From Bin5 sp965207495 (GTDB lineage: Bacteria; Chloroflexota; Anaerolineae; Caldilineales; Caldilineaceae), in the NCBI GenBank assembly GCA_965207495.1, contig OZ242287.1, positions 4,712,001 to 4,776,000 of the forward strand: DNA of 64,000 nucleotides, written 5' to 3'. How positions within the stretch are numbered: position 1 is the first letter of the stretch; each line of letters starts with the position of its first letter. Of the stretch, positions 53,769-62,665 are shown one piece after another. Made by a program: the position numbers and the translations under genes. Under the pieces are notes generated by a model. The model searched no databases, was not told the DNA's origin, and saw only the letters and a program-made list of their open reading frames with translations.

Positions 53769-55175
53769 ATGACTAGGAAGATGTACAGCCGCAGAGAAGT
53801 TATGAGGACGACGGCGGGGGCGGTTGGGGTAGGCCTGCTGGCCGCGTGCGCGGCGCCGACGGCGCCAGGCAGCGAAAGTGCGGCCATTCCCAGTGAGCAG
53901 CGGCAAGGTGTGCTGTGGGGCTTGCAGTATGACCCCCATGTGGAGGCGTACCAGCGACTTGCTGACCATTTCGCTTCGCAGGGCGGCGGGACGTTTGAAG
54001 TACAGCCGCAGGCCTGGCCGATCCCGCCTAAGGTAATAGCCGCGTTGGCGGCAGGGACACAGCCTGACGTAGCGTGCATCATGGGCGAACAGTTGACGAG
54101 CCTCCATTTGCACCAGGCCCTGGTGCCATGCATGGAGCAGGTCTACAACCATGTGGGCGTGGACCCAGAAGAGTCCTTTGTCGGCGACGCCATCGGCGCA
54201 TACACCTGGCAAGGCGAGATCTGGGGCGTGCCGACCGAGGCCAACGGCGTCGGCAACATGGTGAACGTTCCCAGCGAGGACGTGATTGCCCTTGGGTTGG
54301 AGGACCAGTATCCGCCGCTGAACGGAGAGGTCTTCTTTGAGAGCTACGCCAGCATGTGGGAGCTTGCGCAGGCGTTGCAGGTCGAAGAGGACGGCAAGGT
54401 AGTCAAGTGGGGTCTGAGCAGCCAGGGCTGGGACGATATGAGCTATCTCGGCATACTGCGGACACTGCTAGACAAGAAAGGCGAGGACTGGTGGGATCTT
54501 GAAAACAAGCAGTTCCACATCAACACCGAAGAGGGCATGGAAGCAATGCGGCTCTACGTCGAGACACCGGTGGAGATGGGCATTGAGACGCAGCTGGACC
54601 AGTCACATGTCGACGCTGCCCTGGCCGGCAAGGTGGCGCTGGCACGGGGCAACGGCACACCGTCGCTGCCGATGTCCTGGGAGCTGGGCTACAGCTACGT
54701 AATGTGTGGTGCGCCGATGGTCTTTGAAGGAGAGTTGCCGCTGTTCGCCGGAGAGGGCGGATGGGGATTCATTTCGCTGAAGCAGGCCAAGAATCCCGAT
54801 ATGGCGATTGAATTTCTGCGCATGTTGCTCACGCACGAAGGGCAGCTCGAATACGCAAAGATTTACGGAGGCGCGGTCCATACATCCTGGAAGGATTTGG
54901 TCGGCGTCTATGATCACTTCACCCACCCGGATCCTGACGGTCCTCAGGTGGGTATGGCAAAGATCCTGCAGGAGCATCTGCAGCCACTGACGACTTTCGA
55001 GGGCGTGGGCTTCGGCTCGATCGCCGAAATCGGCTCCGCCATCACAGAAGGTGCCTCTGAAGTGCGGCAGGGGAACATTGGCAGCGAGGAAGCAGTGGAG
55101 TTGATCCAGTCGCGCTGCGAGGCTCAGTACGAAGAATGGGTCAGTGACGTCCGCGAGCTGGGTATGGAACCGTAA
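53769..55175 (+). CDS. CUT1-type sugar-binding lipoprotein (SBP family 1), copy 1
   Basis: A 468-residue binding protein with CAGGAGG before its ATG. The leader shows RR at 8-9 (YSRREVMRTT) and a lipobox ending at Cys27. VEAYQRLADHFASQGGGTFEVQPQ and IAALAAGTQPDVACIMGEQLTSLHLHQALVPCMEQV are typical of family 1. The next gene encodes a close paralog, about 80 percent identical by eye. The pair is followed by a GH36 alpha-galactosidase and two permeases, suggesting that the ligand is an alpha-galactoside. Confidence 0.9.
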   Translation: MTRKMYSRREVMRTTAGAVGVGLLAACAAPTAPGSESAAIPSEQRQGVLWGLQYDPHVEAYQRLADHFASQGGGTFEVQPQAWPIPPKVIAALAAGTQPDVACIMGEQLTSLHLHQALVPCMEQVYNHVGVDPEESFVGDAIGAYTWQGEIWGVPTEANGVGNMVNVPSEDVIALGLEDQYPPLNGEVFFESYASMWELAQALQVEEDGKVVKWGLSSQGWDDMSYLGILRTLLDKKGEDWWDLENKQFHINTEEGMEAMRLYVETPVEMGIETQLDQSHVDAALAGKVALARGNGTPSLPMSWELGYSYVMCGAPMVFEGELPLFAGEGGWGFISLKQAKNPDMAIEFLRMLLTHEGQLEYAKIYGGAVHTSWKDLVGVYDHFTHPDPDGPQVGMAKILQEHLQPLTTFEGVGFGSIAEIGSAITEGASEVRQGNIGSEEAVELIQSRCEAQYEEWVSDVRELGMEP

Positions 55176-55181
55176 ATTCGA

Positions 55182-55238
55182 GAAGAGAGCAGTTAGGGGT
55201 GAGGAGTGGGAGGACAGCTCTCGCTCTTCACCTCTTTT
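55182..55238 (+). terminator. Terminator-like hairpin between the two binding-protein genes
   Basis: GGGGTGAGGAGTGGGAG (55196-55212) can pair over 17 bases with CTCTCGCTCTTCACCTC (55218-55234) when G-U pairs are allowed, with a 5-base loop and a following TTTT. It would separate expression of the two binding-protein copies, or allow readthrough at a set ratio. Confidence 0.7.
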
Positions 55239-55286
55239 GTCACACTGTCCTGTGATCTTGCCAATATTATCCAAGGAGACAGACCC

Positions 55287-56696
55287 ATGGAAAGCAAGAA
55301 TCTGAGTCGCAGAGATGTTCTGAAGATTTCGGCAGGGGCAGCGGGAGCCGGTCTGCTAGCGGCGTGTGTCGCTCCGGGTACAGAGATGGCGGGCGGCGGT
55401 GCGGCCGTGCCCAGAGAGCAACGGGTAGGTGTGATGTGGGGACTGCAGTATGACCCCCATGTGGAAGCGTACCAGCGTCTTTCGGATCTGTTCGCTTCGC
55501 AAGGCGGCGGGACGTTCGAGGTACAGCCGCAGGCCTGGCCGATCCCGCCCAAGGTAATTGCTGGCTTGGCGGCAGGGACACAGCCTGATGTTGCCTGCAT
55601 CATGGGCGAACAGTTGACGAGCCTCCATCTGCATCAGGCTCTGGTCCCCTGCACCGAGCAGGTCTACAACCAGATGGATGTGGACCCGGACGAGGACTTT
55701 GTGGGCGACGCAATCGGCGCTTACATGTGGCAGGGCGAGATTTGGGGCGTGCCGACCGAGTGTAACGGCGTGGGCAACATGGTCAATGTGCCGAGCGAAG
55801 ATGTCATTGCGCTGGGGCTGGAGGACCAGTATCCGCCGTTGAACGGTGAGGTCTACTTCGAGAACTATGAGAGCATGTGGGAGCTGGGGAAGGCTTTGCA
55901 GGTCGAAGAGGACGGCAAGGTAACCAAGTGGGGCCTGAGCAGCCAGGGCTGGGACGACATGAGCTATCTCGGCATCCTGCGGACACTGCTGAACCCCAAG
56001 GGAATGGACTGGTGGGACCTGGAAAACAAGCAGTTCAACATCAATAACGAAGAGGGTATGGAGGCGATGCGGCTGTTTGTTGAGGGACCGGTGCAAATGG
56101 GCATCGAGACGCAGTTGGACCAGAACCACGTTGACGCCGCGCTGGCCGGCAAGGTGGCGCTGGCGCGCGGCAATGGCACGCCTTCTATGCCGATTGCCTG
56201 GGACCTGGGCTATACCTATCGTATGGCCGGCGCGCCGATGATCCATGAAGGTGAGGCGCCGATGTTCTGTGGTGAAGGCGGCTGGGGATTTATTTCGCTG
56301 AAACAGGCGAAGAATCCCGATATGGCGATCGAGTTCCTGCGCATGTTGGTGACGGACGAAGGACAGACGTCATACGCCATGATCTACGGCGGACAGCCGA
56401 ACACTGCATGGCAGGGCCTGGTGGGCAGCTATGACCACTTCGTGGACAACGATCCGGATGGTCCGCTGGTGAAACTGACGAAAGTTCTGCAGGAGCATCT
56501 GCTGCCGCAGACAACATTCGAAGGTGTGGGTTTCGGCTCTATCGGTGAGATTGGCGCAGCGATAAGCGAAGGGTGTTCGGAAGTGCGTCAGGGTAACATC
56601 GGTAGCGAGGAAGCGGTGGCGATGATCCAGTCTCGGTGCATAGCACAGTACGAGGAATGGGTCAGTGACGTCCGCGAACTGGGTATGGAACCGTAA
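55287..56696 (+). CDS. CUT1-type sugar-binding lipoprotein (SBP family 1), copy 2
   Basis: A 469-residue paralog of the preceding gene, from the ATG at 55287 behind AAGGAGA; a frame open from 55206 is rejected. RR at 8-9 (LSRRDVLKIS) and a lipobox ending at Cys27 are conserved. The two proteins are nearly identical over residues 60-250 and at the C terminus (YEEWVSDVRELGMEP), but differ around residues 310-340 and 370-400. The DNA identity runs past the stop codon (ACCGTAAATTC-AGAAGAGAG), so the duplicated block included the 3-prime hairpin region. Confidence 0.9.
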   Translation: MESKNLSRRDVLKISAGAAGAGLLAACVAPGTEMAGGGAAVPREQRVGVMWGLQYDPHVEAYQRLSDLFASQGGGTFEVQPQAWPIPPKVIAGLAAGTQPDVACIMGEQLTSLHLHQALVPCTEQVYNQMDVDPDEDFVGDAIGAYMWQGEIWGVPTECNGVGNMVNVPSEDVIALGLEDQYPPLNGEVYFENYESMWELGKALQVEEDGKVTKWGLSSQGWDDMSYLGILRTLLNPKGMDWWDLENKQFNINNEEGMEAMRLFVEGPVQMGIETQLDQNHVDAALAGKVALARGNGTPSMPIAWDLGYTYRMAGAPMIHEGEAPMFCGEGGWGFISLKQAKNPDMAIEFLRMLVTDEGQTSYAMIYGGQPNTAWQGLVGSYDHFVDNDPDGPLVKLTKVLQEHLLPQTTFEGVGFGSIGEIGAAISEGCSEVRQGNIGSEEAVAMIQSRCIAQYEEWVSDVRELGMEP

Positions 56697-56702
56697 ATTC
56701 AA

Positions 56703-56788
56703 GAAGAGAGTGAAGAGGAGTGAGGCGCGGGAGTTTGGGGGATCGAGCCCTCGGCTTTCGCTACTCATTCCTCTCCCCCTCGCTCTTC
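56703..56788 (+). terminator. Long purine/pyrimidine hairpin after binding-protein copy 2
   Basis: GAAGAGAGTGAAGAGGAGTGAG can pair imperfectly with CTACTCATTCCTCTCCCCCTCGCTCTTC around a 36-base middle that has its own short GAGCCCTCGGCTTTC stem. No strong U-tract follows, so it may be a processing or partial-termination site before the alpha-galactosidase gene. Confidence 0.5.
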
Positions 56789-56820
56789 GGTCGTAACGCT
56801 CCTCGATTGGAAGTCAGGCC

Positions 56821-58932
56821 ATGATAGAGACTTTCGCCGATATTTTTCTTTCCAAAGACCCGGATCCCACGATTACTTTCCGGTCGGGACTTGCATCTTA
56901 CCAGGAATCATTGAGCCGCGGGCAGCTGGTGGGGCGGGGTTGGAACGGTTCGGGTTACACGAATCCCGAGCCGGAACGATTTGACGCGGCTTCGCATCCG
57001 GCGCCGCAGGCGTTCTGGGTGGAGGTGGACGGGCAGCTTCTACGCTCCCACTGGGAATGGAGTGACTTCTCCCAAACAGAAGAAGAGAATGGGCTGACGG
57101 CAGTGTTGGAACTGCGCCATACGGTGCGTCCGGTGGTCGTTCGTGTTCACACAGTGCTTGACGGCACGCCGATCCTGACGCGCTGGCTGGAGATCGAGAA
57201 TTGCTCCGAACAGCCGGCCGCACTATCGGCGGCTTTCCCATGGAGCGGTGTGCTGCAGACATGCGCATACGATATAGATGACGAGGCGTCGCCTTACTCG
57301 GTAGGTTATTTTATTGACACGCACTGGGGCAATGAGGGCGACTTCGACTGGCGGGCGCTGCCGCGAGCAGGGTACCGGATTGACGGCCGTTACCGGCGCG
57401 GCCGCCACAGACATCCTTTCTTTGTGCTGCGCAATCACCAGGGCGGCGAACAGTTTGTGGGCACGCTGGCGTGGTCGGGGGGGTATGCTTTCGAGTTTGA
57501 TGTGGACGATGGGGATAGCCGGGAGGGGTCACGGCTCTGGTTTCGCGCCGGCCCGGACGGACCTGCGCCGCTGCGCGTCATCGGGCCCGGCGAGACGGTT
57601 ACCACGCCGGAGATGCATCTGGGCGTCGTCATCGGGGATTTCGACAGTTGTATCCACGCGTTGCACGACCACCTGCGGACAAGCGTCATCCCGCCACAGA
57701 ATCCCGATCATGCGGGCCTGGTTGTCAGCGGAATCGGGCCGGAGCAGGAGCTGACGCCGGAGCTTATTTTTTCCGAGATCGACGCCTGTGCTGACGCGGG
57801 CGCGGAGGTATTTCTGATCGATGCGAGCTGGTACACGCCGCCCCACGGCAGCTGGCATGCGACGGTGGGCGACTGGCAGGTGAGTTTCGAGCGTTTTCCA
57901 GGGGGCCTGACGCCGTTTCGGGACTACGTGCACGGCAAGGGCATGAAGTTCGGTTTGTGGATGGACGGGGAACGCGTCGGACCGGAAAGCAGAATTGCCA
58001 GGGAGAAGCCTGAGTGGCTGGCCACGCCGTACGGTGATGAGGGCGGGCTGGGCGGTATGATCGATCTGACCAGGCCTGACGCGGCCGAGTGGATGGAGAG
58101 CGAGATCGACCGTCTGATCGTGGAGCATGAGCTGGATCTCTTCCGGCTGGACTACAACATCGGCAACATCGGTGCGGGGGCCTACAGTGAGCAGGCGGGA
58201 TTCGTTGAGAATGCGTACTGGCGCTATTACGAGGCGGTCTACGGCATCTACGGGCGGCTTTCTGCGCGCCACAAAGATGTGATATTTCAGAACTGCGCCA
58301 GCGGCGGCGCCCGGACCGATTTGGGGATGGTACGCTACTTTGACCATACCTGGGTAACCGACTGGCAGATTGCGCCGCGCGCCTTTACGATTACAAATGG
58401 GATGACGATGGCACTGCCGCCGGAGCGGGTTGACCGGCTGGCCGGCATGGGCCAGTCGGGGCAACGCACGGCTGAGCTGGATTTCCAGTTCCGGCTGCAG
58501 CTTTTCGTGCATCCATCGCTGAACTGGTTCCATCTCAAGGACGCCGCTCCCAACAAGGTCCAACAGGCGCGCATCCGCAATGCTGTTCGGATATACAAGG
58601 ATTTCGTCCGCCCGATCCATCCGACCAGCCGCATCTATCACCATACCCCGGTGGCCAAAGGATTTGAGCCGCATGGTTGGGGTGTGCTGGAGTTGGCCTC
58701 GCGGGATCGGACAAAGGCAATTGCGGGGCTGTTTCGTCTCAGCGACCCGGCGGAACCGGAGTACTTGCTGCGGTTCAGGGGGATCGATCCGGGACGGCGC
58801 TATCGCGTTACATTTGACAACAGTTCCGAGAGCTGCGAAGTCGACGGAATGACGCTTACGCGGACAGGCATCGTGTCACCCTTGGAAACCGCCTTGACCT
58901 CGGAGTTGCTGATTGTTGAAGCAGTGGATTAG
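56821..58932 (+). CDS. Alpha-galactosidase (glycoside hydrolase family 36)
   Basis: A 703-residue GH36 enzyme. An N-terminal beta-sandwich (about 1-290) precedes the TIM barrel. EVFLIDASWYTPPHGSWHATVGDWQVSFERFPGGLTPFRDYVHGKGMKFGLWMDGERVGPES is the family's entry strand. The nucleophile is D444 in LFRLDYN and the likely acid/base is D514 in HTWVTDW, after NCASGGARTDLGM. A C-terminal beta-sheet domain follows. It has no signal peptide, so it acts in the cytoplasm on imported alpha-galactosides. It lies between the binding proteins and the permeases of the same importer. Confidence 0.92.
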   Translation: MIETFADIFLSKDPDPTITFRSGLASYQESLSRGQLVGRGWNGSGYTNPEPERFDAASHPAPQAFWVEVDGQLLRSHWEWSDFSQTEEENGLTAVLELRHTVRPVVVRVHTVLDGTPILTRWLEIENCSEQPAALSAAFPWSGVLQTCAYDIDDEASPYSVGYFIDTHWGNEGDFDWRALPRAGYRIDGRYRRGRHRHPFFVLRNHQGGEQFVGTLAWSGGYAFEFDVDDGDSREGSRLWFRAGPDGPAPLRVIGPGETVTTPEMHLGVVIGDFDSCIHALHDHLRTSVIPPQNPDHAGLVVSGIGPEQELTPELIFSEIDACADAGAEVFLIDASWYTPPHGSWHATVGDWQVSFERFPGGLTPFRDYVHGKGMKFGLWMDGERVGPESRIAREKPEWLATPYGDEGGLGGMIDLTRPDAAEWMESEIDRLIVEHELDLFRLDYNIGNIGAGAYSEQAGFVENAYWRYYEAVYGIYGRLSARHKDVIFQNCASGGARTDLGMVRYFDHTWVTDWQIAPRAFTITNGMTMALPPERVDRLAGMGQSGQRTAELDFQFRLQLFVHPSLNWFHLKDAAPNKVQQARIRNAVRIYKDFVRPIHPTSRIYHHTPVAKGFEPHGWGVLELASRDRTKAIAGLFRLSDPAEPEYLLRFRGIDPGRRYRVTFDNSSESCEVDGMTLTRTGIVSPLETALTSELLIVEAVD

Positions 58933-58987
58933 GTGGTGCGGAGAAGGCTACGCAGGCGCTCAACTTTACTGAAAACGGAACCTGAAA

Positions 58988-59944
58988 ATGACTACAGTTG
59001 CAGATGAGGGCAGACCCTCAGGCCGAGCTGAGACTATGGGCGTCTGGTTCGTTGTTAAGAAGACGCTGCGCAAGCCGCAGTTCTGGTTTGGCTTCACGAT
59101 GATTTTGCCGTTGCTGATCTGGTATTGGATTTTCAGTTTCGGGCCGATCATACAGGCGTTCCGCATGTCCACGGTCGCCTACAAGCTGCTGGACCCCGGC
59201 AACAGTCCATTTGTCGGACTGGGCAACTTCATCAAAATCGCTCAGCATCCCCTATTCTGGGTCTCGGTCAAGAATACGATTCTGTGGGCTGTCTATTCGT
59301 TCATATTTCATCTGCCTTTGGCCATGCTGATCGCTGTCTGTTTGTCCAAGGTCAAGCGGGGGCGTAACGTCTATCAGGCGTTGATCTTTGTTCCAGTAGT
59401 CGTGTCGCTGGTGGCAGTCTCCTTGTTATTCAAAATGTTGATGGATCCGGAGGTTGGGCAGCTGAACAAACTGTTGAGTTCAGTTGGGCTGCCTGAACTG
59501 CAGTGGCTATCCAGTTCCTCATCGGCGCTACCGACAGCGGTCGTCATTGCCACCTGGAAAGGGCTTGGCTTCTTCGTTGTCATCCTGACGGCAGGCATGT
59601 TGAACATTCCATCGGAACTGTACGACGCTGGCCTGGTGGACGGAACCAACCCGTGGCAGCAGTTTTGGCTAATCACCATGCCCTTGATGAGCCATACAAT
59701 CCTTTTAGTCACCGTTCTGCTTGCCATCGGCTCTTTGCAGGAATTCACGCTTCCCACCGTCTTGTTTGGCTCGGAGGGGGGACCGGGCAACTCCACCTTC
59801 CTGTACAACTTGCTGGTTTACCAGGAAGCCTTTTTGGACATCCGCTTCGGCACAGCCACGGCCGCCTCCCTGTTTCAGTTCGCGTTTATCCTGACAATCA
59901 GCATCTTGCAGATCAAACTGCTTCGTCCCTCGTGGACATACTAA
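58988..59944 (+). CDS. CUT1-type sugar ABC transporter permease (MalF-like)
   Basis: A 318-residue permease. Residues 1-30 are polar; then KPQFWFGFTMILPLLIWYWIFSFGP starts the first helix. The EAA loop is IPSELYDAGLVDGTNPWQQFWLITMPLMSHTILL, and GPGNSTFLYNLLVYQEAF is the conserved segment before the last helices. It partners with the MalG-like protein at 60025 and the binding proteins at 53769-56696. Ribosome site weak. Confidence 0.92.
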   Translation: MTTVADEGRPSGRAETMGVWFVVKKTLRKPQFWFGFTMILPLLIWYWIFSFGPIIQAFRMSTVAYKLLDPGNSPFVGLGNFIKIAQHPLFWVSVKNTILWAVYSFIFHLPLAMLIAVCLSKVKRGRNVYQALIFVPVVVSLVAVSLLFKMLMDPEVGQLNKLLSSVGLPELQWLSSSSSALPTAVVIATWKGLGFFVVILTAGMLNIPSELYDAGLVDGTNPWQQFWLITMPLMSHTILLVTVLLAIGSLQEFTLPTVLFGSEGGPGNSTFLYNLLVYQEAFLDIRFGTATAASLFQFAFILTISILQIKLLRPSWTY

Positions 59945-60024
59945 TGGCCCGAGACTCTTCATAGGCGTCTGAATCGGAACCTAGCAGTGATTATCAGCCA
60001 CCCAACGTTGAAGGACAGACCGTT

Positions 60025-60891
60025 ATGGCAGTTATAGGCAAGACAGGACCAGCGCGGCGCCAGCCGCCCAGACGCATTGAAATCTCACAAAGTATCATAC
60101 AGATTTTTCTGCTTGGAATGGTTGTGGTAGCCATATTCCCATTCATTTGGATGATCTTTGCTTCACTCAAGCCGTTCAAGGAGCTGGTCGAATCAAGGCA
60201 GCTCCTGCCCGAAACGTGGACATTGCGGAACTATGACGAGATATTGGGCCGGGTGAACTTTTATGCTGCATTTCGCAACAGCATCGTTTCGGCTGTTTCA
60301 GTAACGGTCGTATCCGTTTACACGTCGTCGGTGATGGGGTATATCTTTTCCAAGTATCGTTTTGCGGGCAAGGAAGTACTCTTCACCATCGTCCTTTCGA
60401 CGATGATGGTGCCCTTCGCGGTAATAATGGTGCCGCTGTATATCACAATAGCAAACAGCTTCGGCCTGGCCGACAATTTGGGCGGCATAATCGTAACCGG
60501 CTTTTATACGGCGTTCGGCATCTTTCTCATGCGCCAATTCATGGAGAGCATCCCATTCGAGTTGATCGATGCGGCCCGGATTGACGGCGCGTCCGAGTGG
60601 CGTATCTTCTTCACTTTGGTACTGCCGATGTCGATGTCACCGATGTCGGCGCTTGCCGTCTTTGTCTTCCTCGTCAATTGGGACAGTTTCCTGTGGCCCC
60701 TGATCGTACTCAGCAGCCAGGACAAGCAGACGCTCCCTCTGGTGCTGGCCGGCCTGCGCAATTTGTGGTGGACACGCTATGAGATGTGGGCGGCAGGGTC
60801 GATGTTGACGGTCGCACCTGTCATGTTAATTTACAGCATTGCCTCGCGTTACTTCATCCGCGGCATTGCGATGACGGGCTTGAAAGCTTAA
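60025..60891 (+). CDS. CUT1-type sugar ABC transporter permease (MalG-like)
   Basis: A 288-residue permease with AAGGA 9 bases before its ATG. After a basic N terminus come ISQSIIQIFLLGMVVVAIFPFIWMIFASLKP and the EAA loop IPFELIDAARIDGASEWRIFFTLVLPMSMSPMSA. The end, ASRYFIRGIAMTGLKA, is the standard MalG-family C terminus. No ATPase gene is nearby; the MsmK-type protein of 31970-33061 could energise this system. Confidence 0.92.
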   Translation: MAVIGKTGPARRQPPRRIEISQSIIQIFLLGMVVVAIFPFIWMIFASLKPFKELVESRQLLPETWTLRNYDEILGRVNFYAAFRNSIVSAVSVTVVSVYTSSVMGYIFSKYRFAGKEVLFTIVLSTMMVPFAVIMVPLYITIANSFGLADNLGGIIVTGFYTAFGIFLMRQFMESIPFELIDAARIDGASEWRIFFTLVLPMSMSPMSALAVFVFLVNWDSFLWPLIVLSSQDKQTLPLVLAGLRNLWWTRYEMWAAGSMLTVAPVMLIYSIASRYFIRGIAMTGLKA

Positions 60892-60894
60892 CTG

Positions 60895-60927
60895 CAGTGG
60901 TCAGTGGTCGGTGGTCAGTGATTAGTG
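60895..60927. repeat. Heptamer tandem array (CAGTGGT-like) after permease gene
   Basis: About 4.5 units (CAGTGGT, CAGTGGT, CGGTGGT, CAGTGAT, TAGTGAC) start three bases after the stop codon, preceded by CTG as at 18421. Confidence 0.8.
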
Positions 60928-61024
60928 ACTGCGATGAGCGCCTGTTTGTCGCGACGCTGTCCTACAGACATCACTCACTGGTGAGTTCATTCCTCTGTCT
61001 ACAATCTACGGGAGTTATTGATCG

Positions 61025-62665
61025 ATGCGCTTGACCGGTGGTGAAGCCGTTGTGCGGTCCCTTGAGGCGCACGGTGTCGACACAGTGTTCGGCATTCCGG
61101 GGACGCATAATTTGGGGATATACGATGCGCTGCGGGAGATGGGCGGCATCCGGCACATTCTTGCGCGGCACGAGCAGGGCGCGGCGTTTATGGCCGATGG
61201 TTACGCACGGGCCAGCGGCGAAGTTGGGGTCTGCCTGAGTACGACTGGGCCGGCTGCTCTCAATACACTGGCCTCGCTGGGGACGGCCTATAGCGACTCC
61301 TCGCCGGTTCTGTGCATTGCCAGCCAGATTCCGGCTGAGGGAATCGGGCTTGGCAAAGGTTATTTGCATGAGTGCGAGGACCAGTTGGGGAGCTTTGCGC
61401 CGGTGACGAAGTGGCGGGCGGGCGCGAACACGGTGGAATCGATTCCCGGGGTAATGCAGGAGGCTTTCGCGCGGATGCAGAACGGTCGTCCACGGCCGAC
61501 AGCGGTAGAGATTCCCTGCGATACGCTGGACGAAAGTGACGATGTGACGATTCCCGCGCCTGCTGCGGTGAATCGGTTAGCACCGGATCCGGAGCAGGTC
61601 GAACGGGCGGCGGGGCTGCTGCGAGCGGCGCGACGGCCGGTGATCTGGGCGGGCGGGGGCGTGATCGGGAGCGGAGCAGGCGTCGAGTTGCGTCAGTTAG
61701 CCGAGCGGTTGCAGGCGCCGGTCTTTACGACTGTGCTGGGCAAAGGGGCCATTGCGGACGACCACCCACTTGTAGCCGGTGCAACCATTTTGCATCCTGC
61801 GGCGCGGGCGTTTCTGGCCGAATCCGATCTGATGCTGGCGGTCGGCACGCGCTTTACCGAGGAGGAGACGGATCGCTGGGGCTTGCGCATGCCTGACACG
61901 CTGATCCACATCGACATCGATCCTGAGGAGATCGACCGCAACTATGAGGCCACGGTCGGCGTTGTGGGAGATGCGCGTGCAGCGCTGCAACTGATCAACA
62001 CGGAATTGCAAGACGTGCGCGAGCAGGGCAATGGCAGTGCCGCCGGGATCGCCCACTTGCGGCAGGAGGTTTGGCGCTATTGTCAGGACCGAGCGCCCGA
62101 AGGCGTGGAACTTGTGCAGACGCTGCGGAAGGCGCTGCCGCGCGAGACGATCATCGTGAGCGATTTGACGGTGGCCGCGTACTGGTGCCGGCGCCTGTTG
62201 GACGTTTATGAGCCGCGCACGAACATCTACCCGTGGGGGTTCTGCACGCTGGGCTTCGGGCTGCCGGCCGCTATCGGCGCCAAGGCAGCGCGGCCGGACC
62301 GACCGGTGGTGGCCCTTTGCGGAGACGGTGGATTCCTGTTCAACTGCCAGGAATTGGCAGCCGCAGTGCAGCTGGATACGCCGATTGTCACAATCGTTTT
62401 CAACGACTCTGCGTACGGTGTTCTGCGACCGCAGCAGGAGGCCCGCTACGGGCACGCGCACGCTGTCGACCTTGTAAACCCGGACTTCGTCGCGCTGGCG
62501 GGGGCGTTCGGCGTGGATAGCTGCCGCGTCGAATCGATCGAGCAGCTTGGGCCTGCCGTCACGAAGGCGATCGAAGCAGACAAGAGTGCATTGATCGAAC
62601 TGCCTGGAACCCTCCCGTGGCCGATCATGGAACCGTCGGCACGCATGTTTGAGGCGGAACAGTGA
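61025..62665 (+). CDS. Thiamine-diphosphate-dependent enzyme (acetolactate synthase-like)
   Basis: A 546-residue protein with the three domains of the acetolactate synthase/decarboxylase family. The N-terminal Pyr domain has E50 in ARHEQGAAFMADGYAR, which activates the cofactor. The middle domain binds ADP/FAD-like ligands in relatives (RPVIWAGGGVIGSG, LAVGTRFTEEETDRWG). The PP domain carries CGDGGFLFNCQELAAAVQLDTPIVTIVFNDSAYG, the GDG-x26-N thiamine diphosphate site (433 to about 460). Without a regulatory subunit gene it may be a catabolic keto-acid decarboxylase or synthase. It overlaps the next gene by 4 bases. Confidence 0.9.
   Translation: MRLTGGEAVVRSLEAHGVDTVFGIPGTHNLGIYDALREMGGIRHILARHEQGAAFMADGYARASGEVGVCLSTTGPAALNTLASLGTAYSDSSPVLCIASQIPAEGIGLGKGYLHECEDQLGSFAPVTKWRAGANTVESIPGVMQEAFARMQNGRPRPTAVEIPCDTLDESDDVTIPAPAAVNRLAPDPEQVERAAGLLRAARRPVIWAGGGVIGSGAGVELRQLAERLQAPVFTTVLGKGAIADDHPLVAGATILHPAARAFLAESDLMLAVGTRFTEEETDRWGLRMPDTLIHIDIDPEEIDRNYEATVGVVGDARAALQLINTELQDVREQGNGSAAGIAHLRQEVWRYCQDRAPEGVELVQTLRKALPRETIIVSDLTVAAYWCRRLLDVYEPRTNIYPWGFCTLGFGLPAAIGAKAARPDRPVVALCGDGGFLFNCQELAAAVQLDTPIVTIVFNDSAYGVLRPQQEARYGHAHAVDLVNPDFVALAGAFGVDSCRVESIEQLGPAVTKAIEADKSALIELPGTLPWPIMEPSARMFEAEQ

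Noticed and set aside
57529..58674. A 381-codon open frame opposite the GH36 gene
   Set aside because: The plus strand has a complete alpha-galactosidase with catalytic residues; the opposite frame shows no domain and is a by-product of high GC at third positions.
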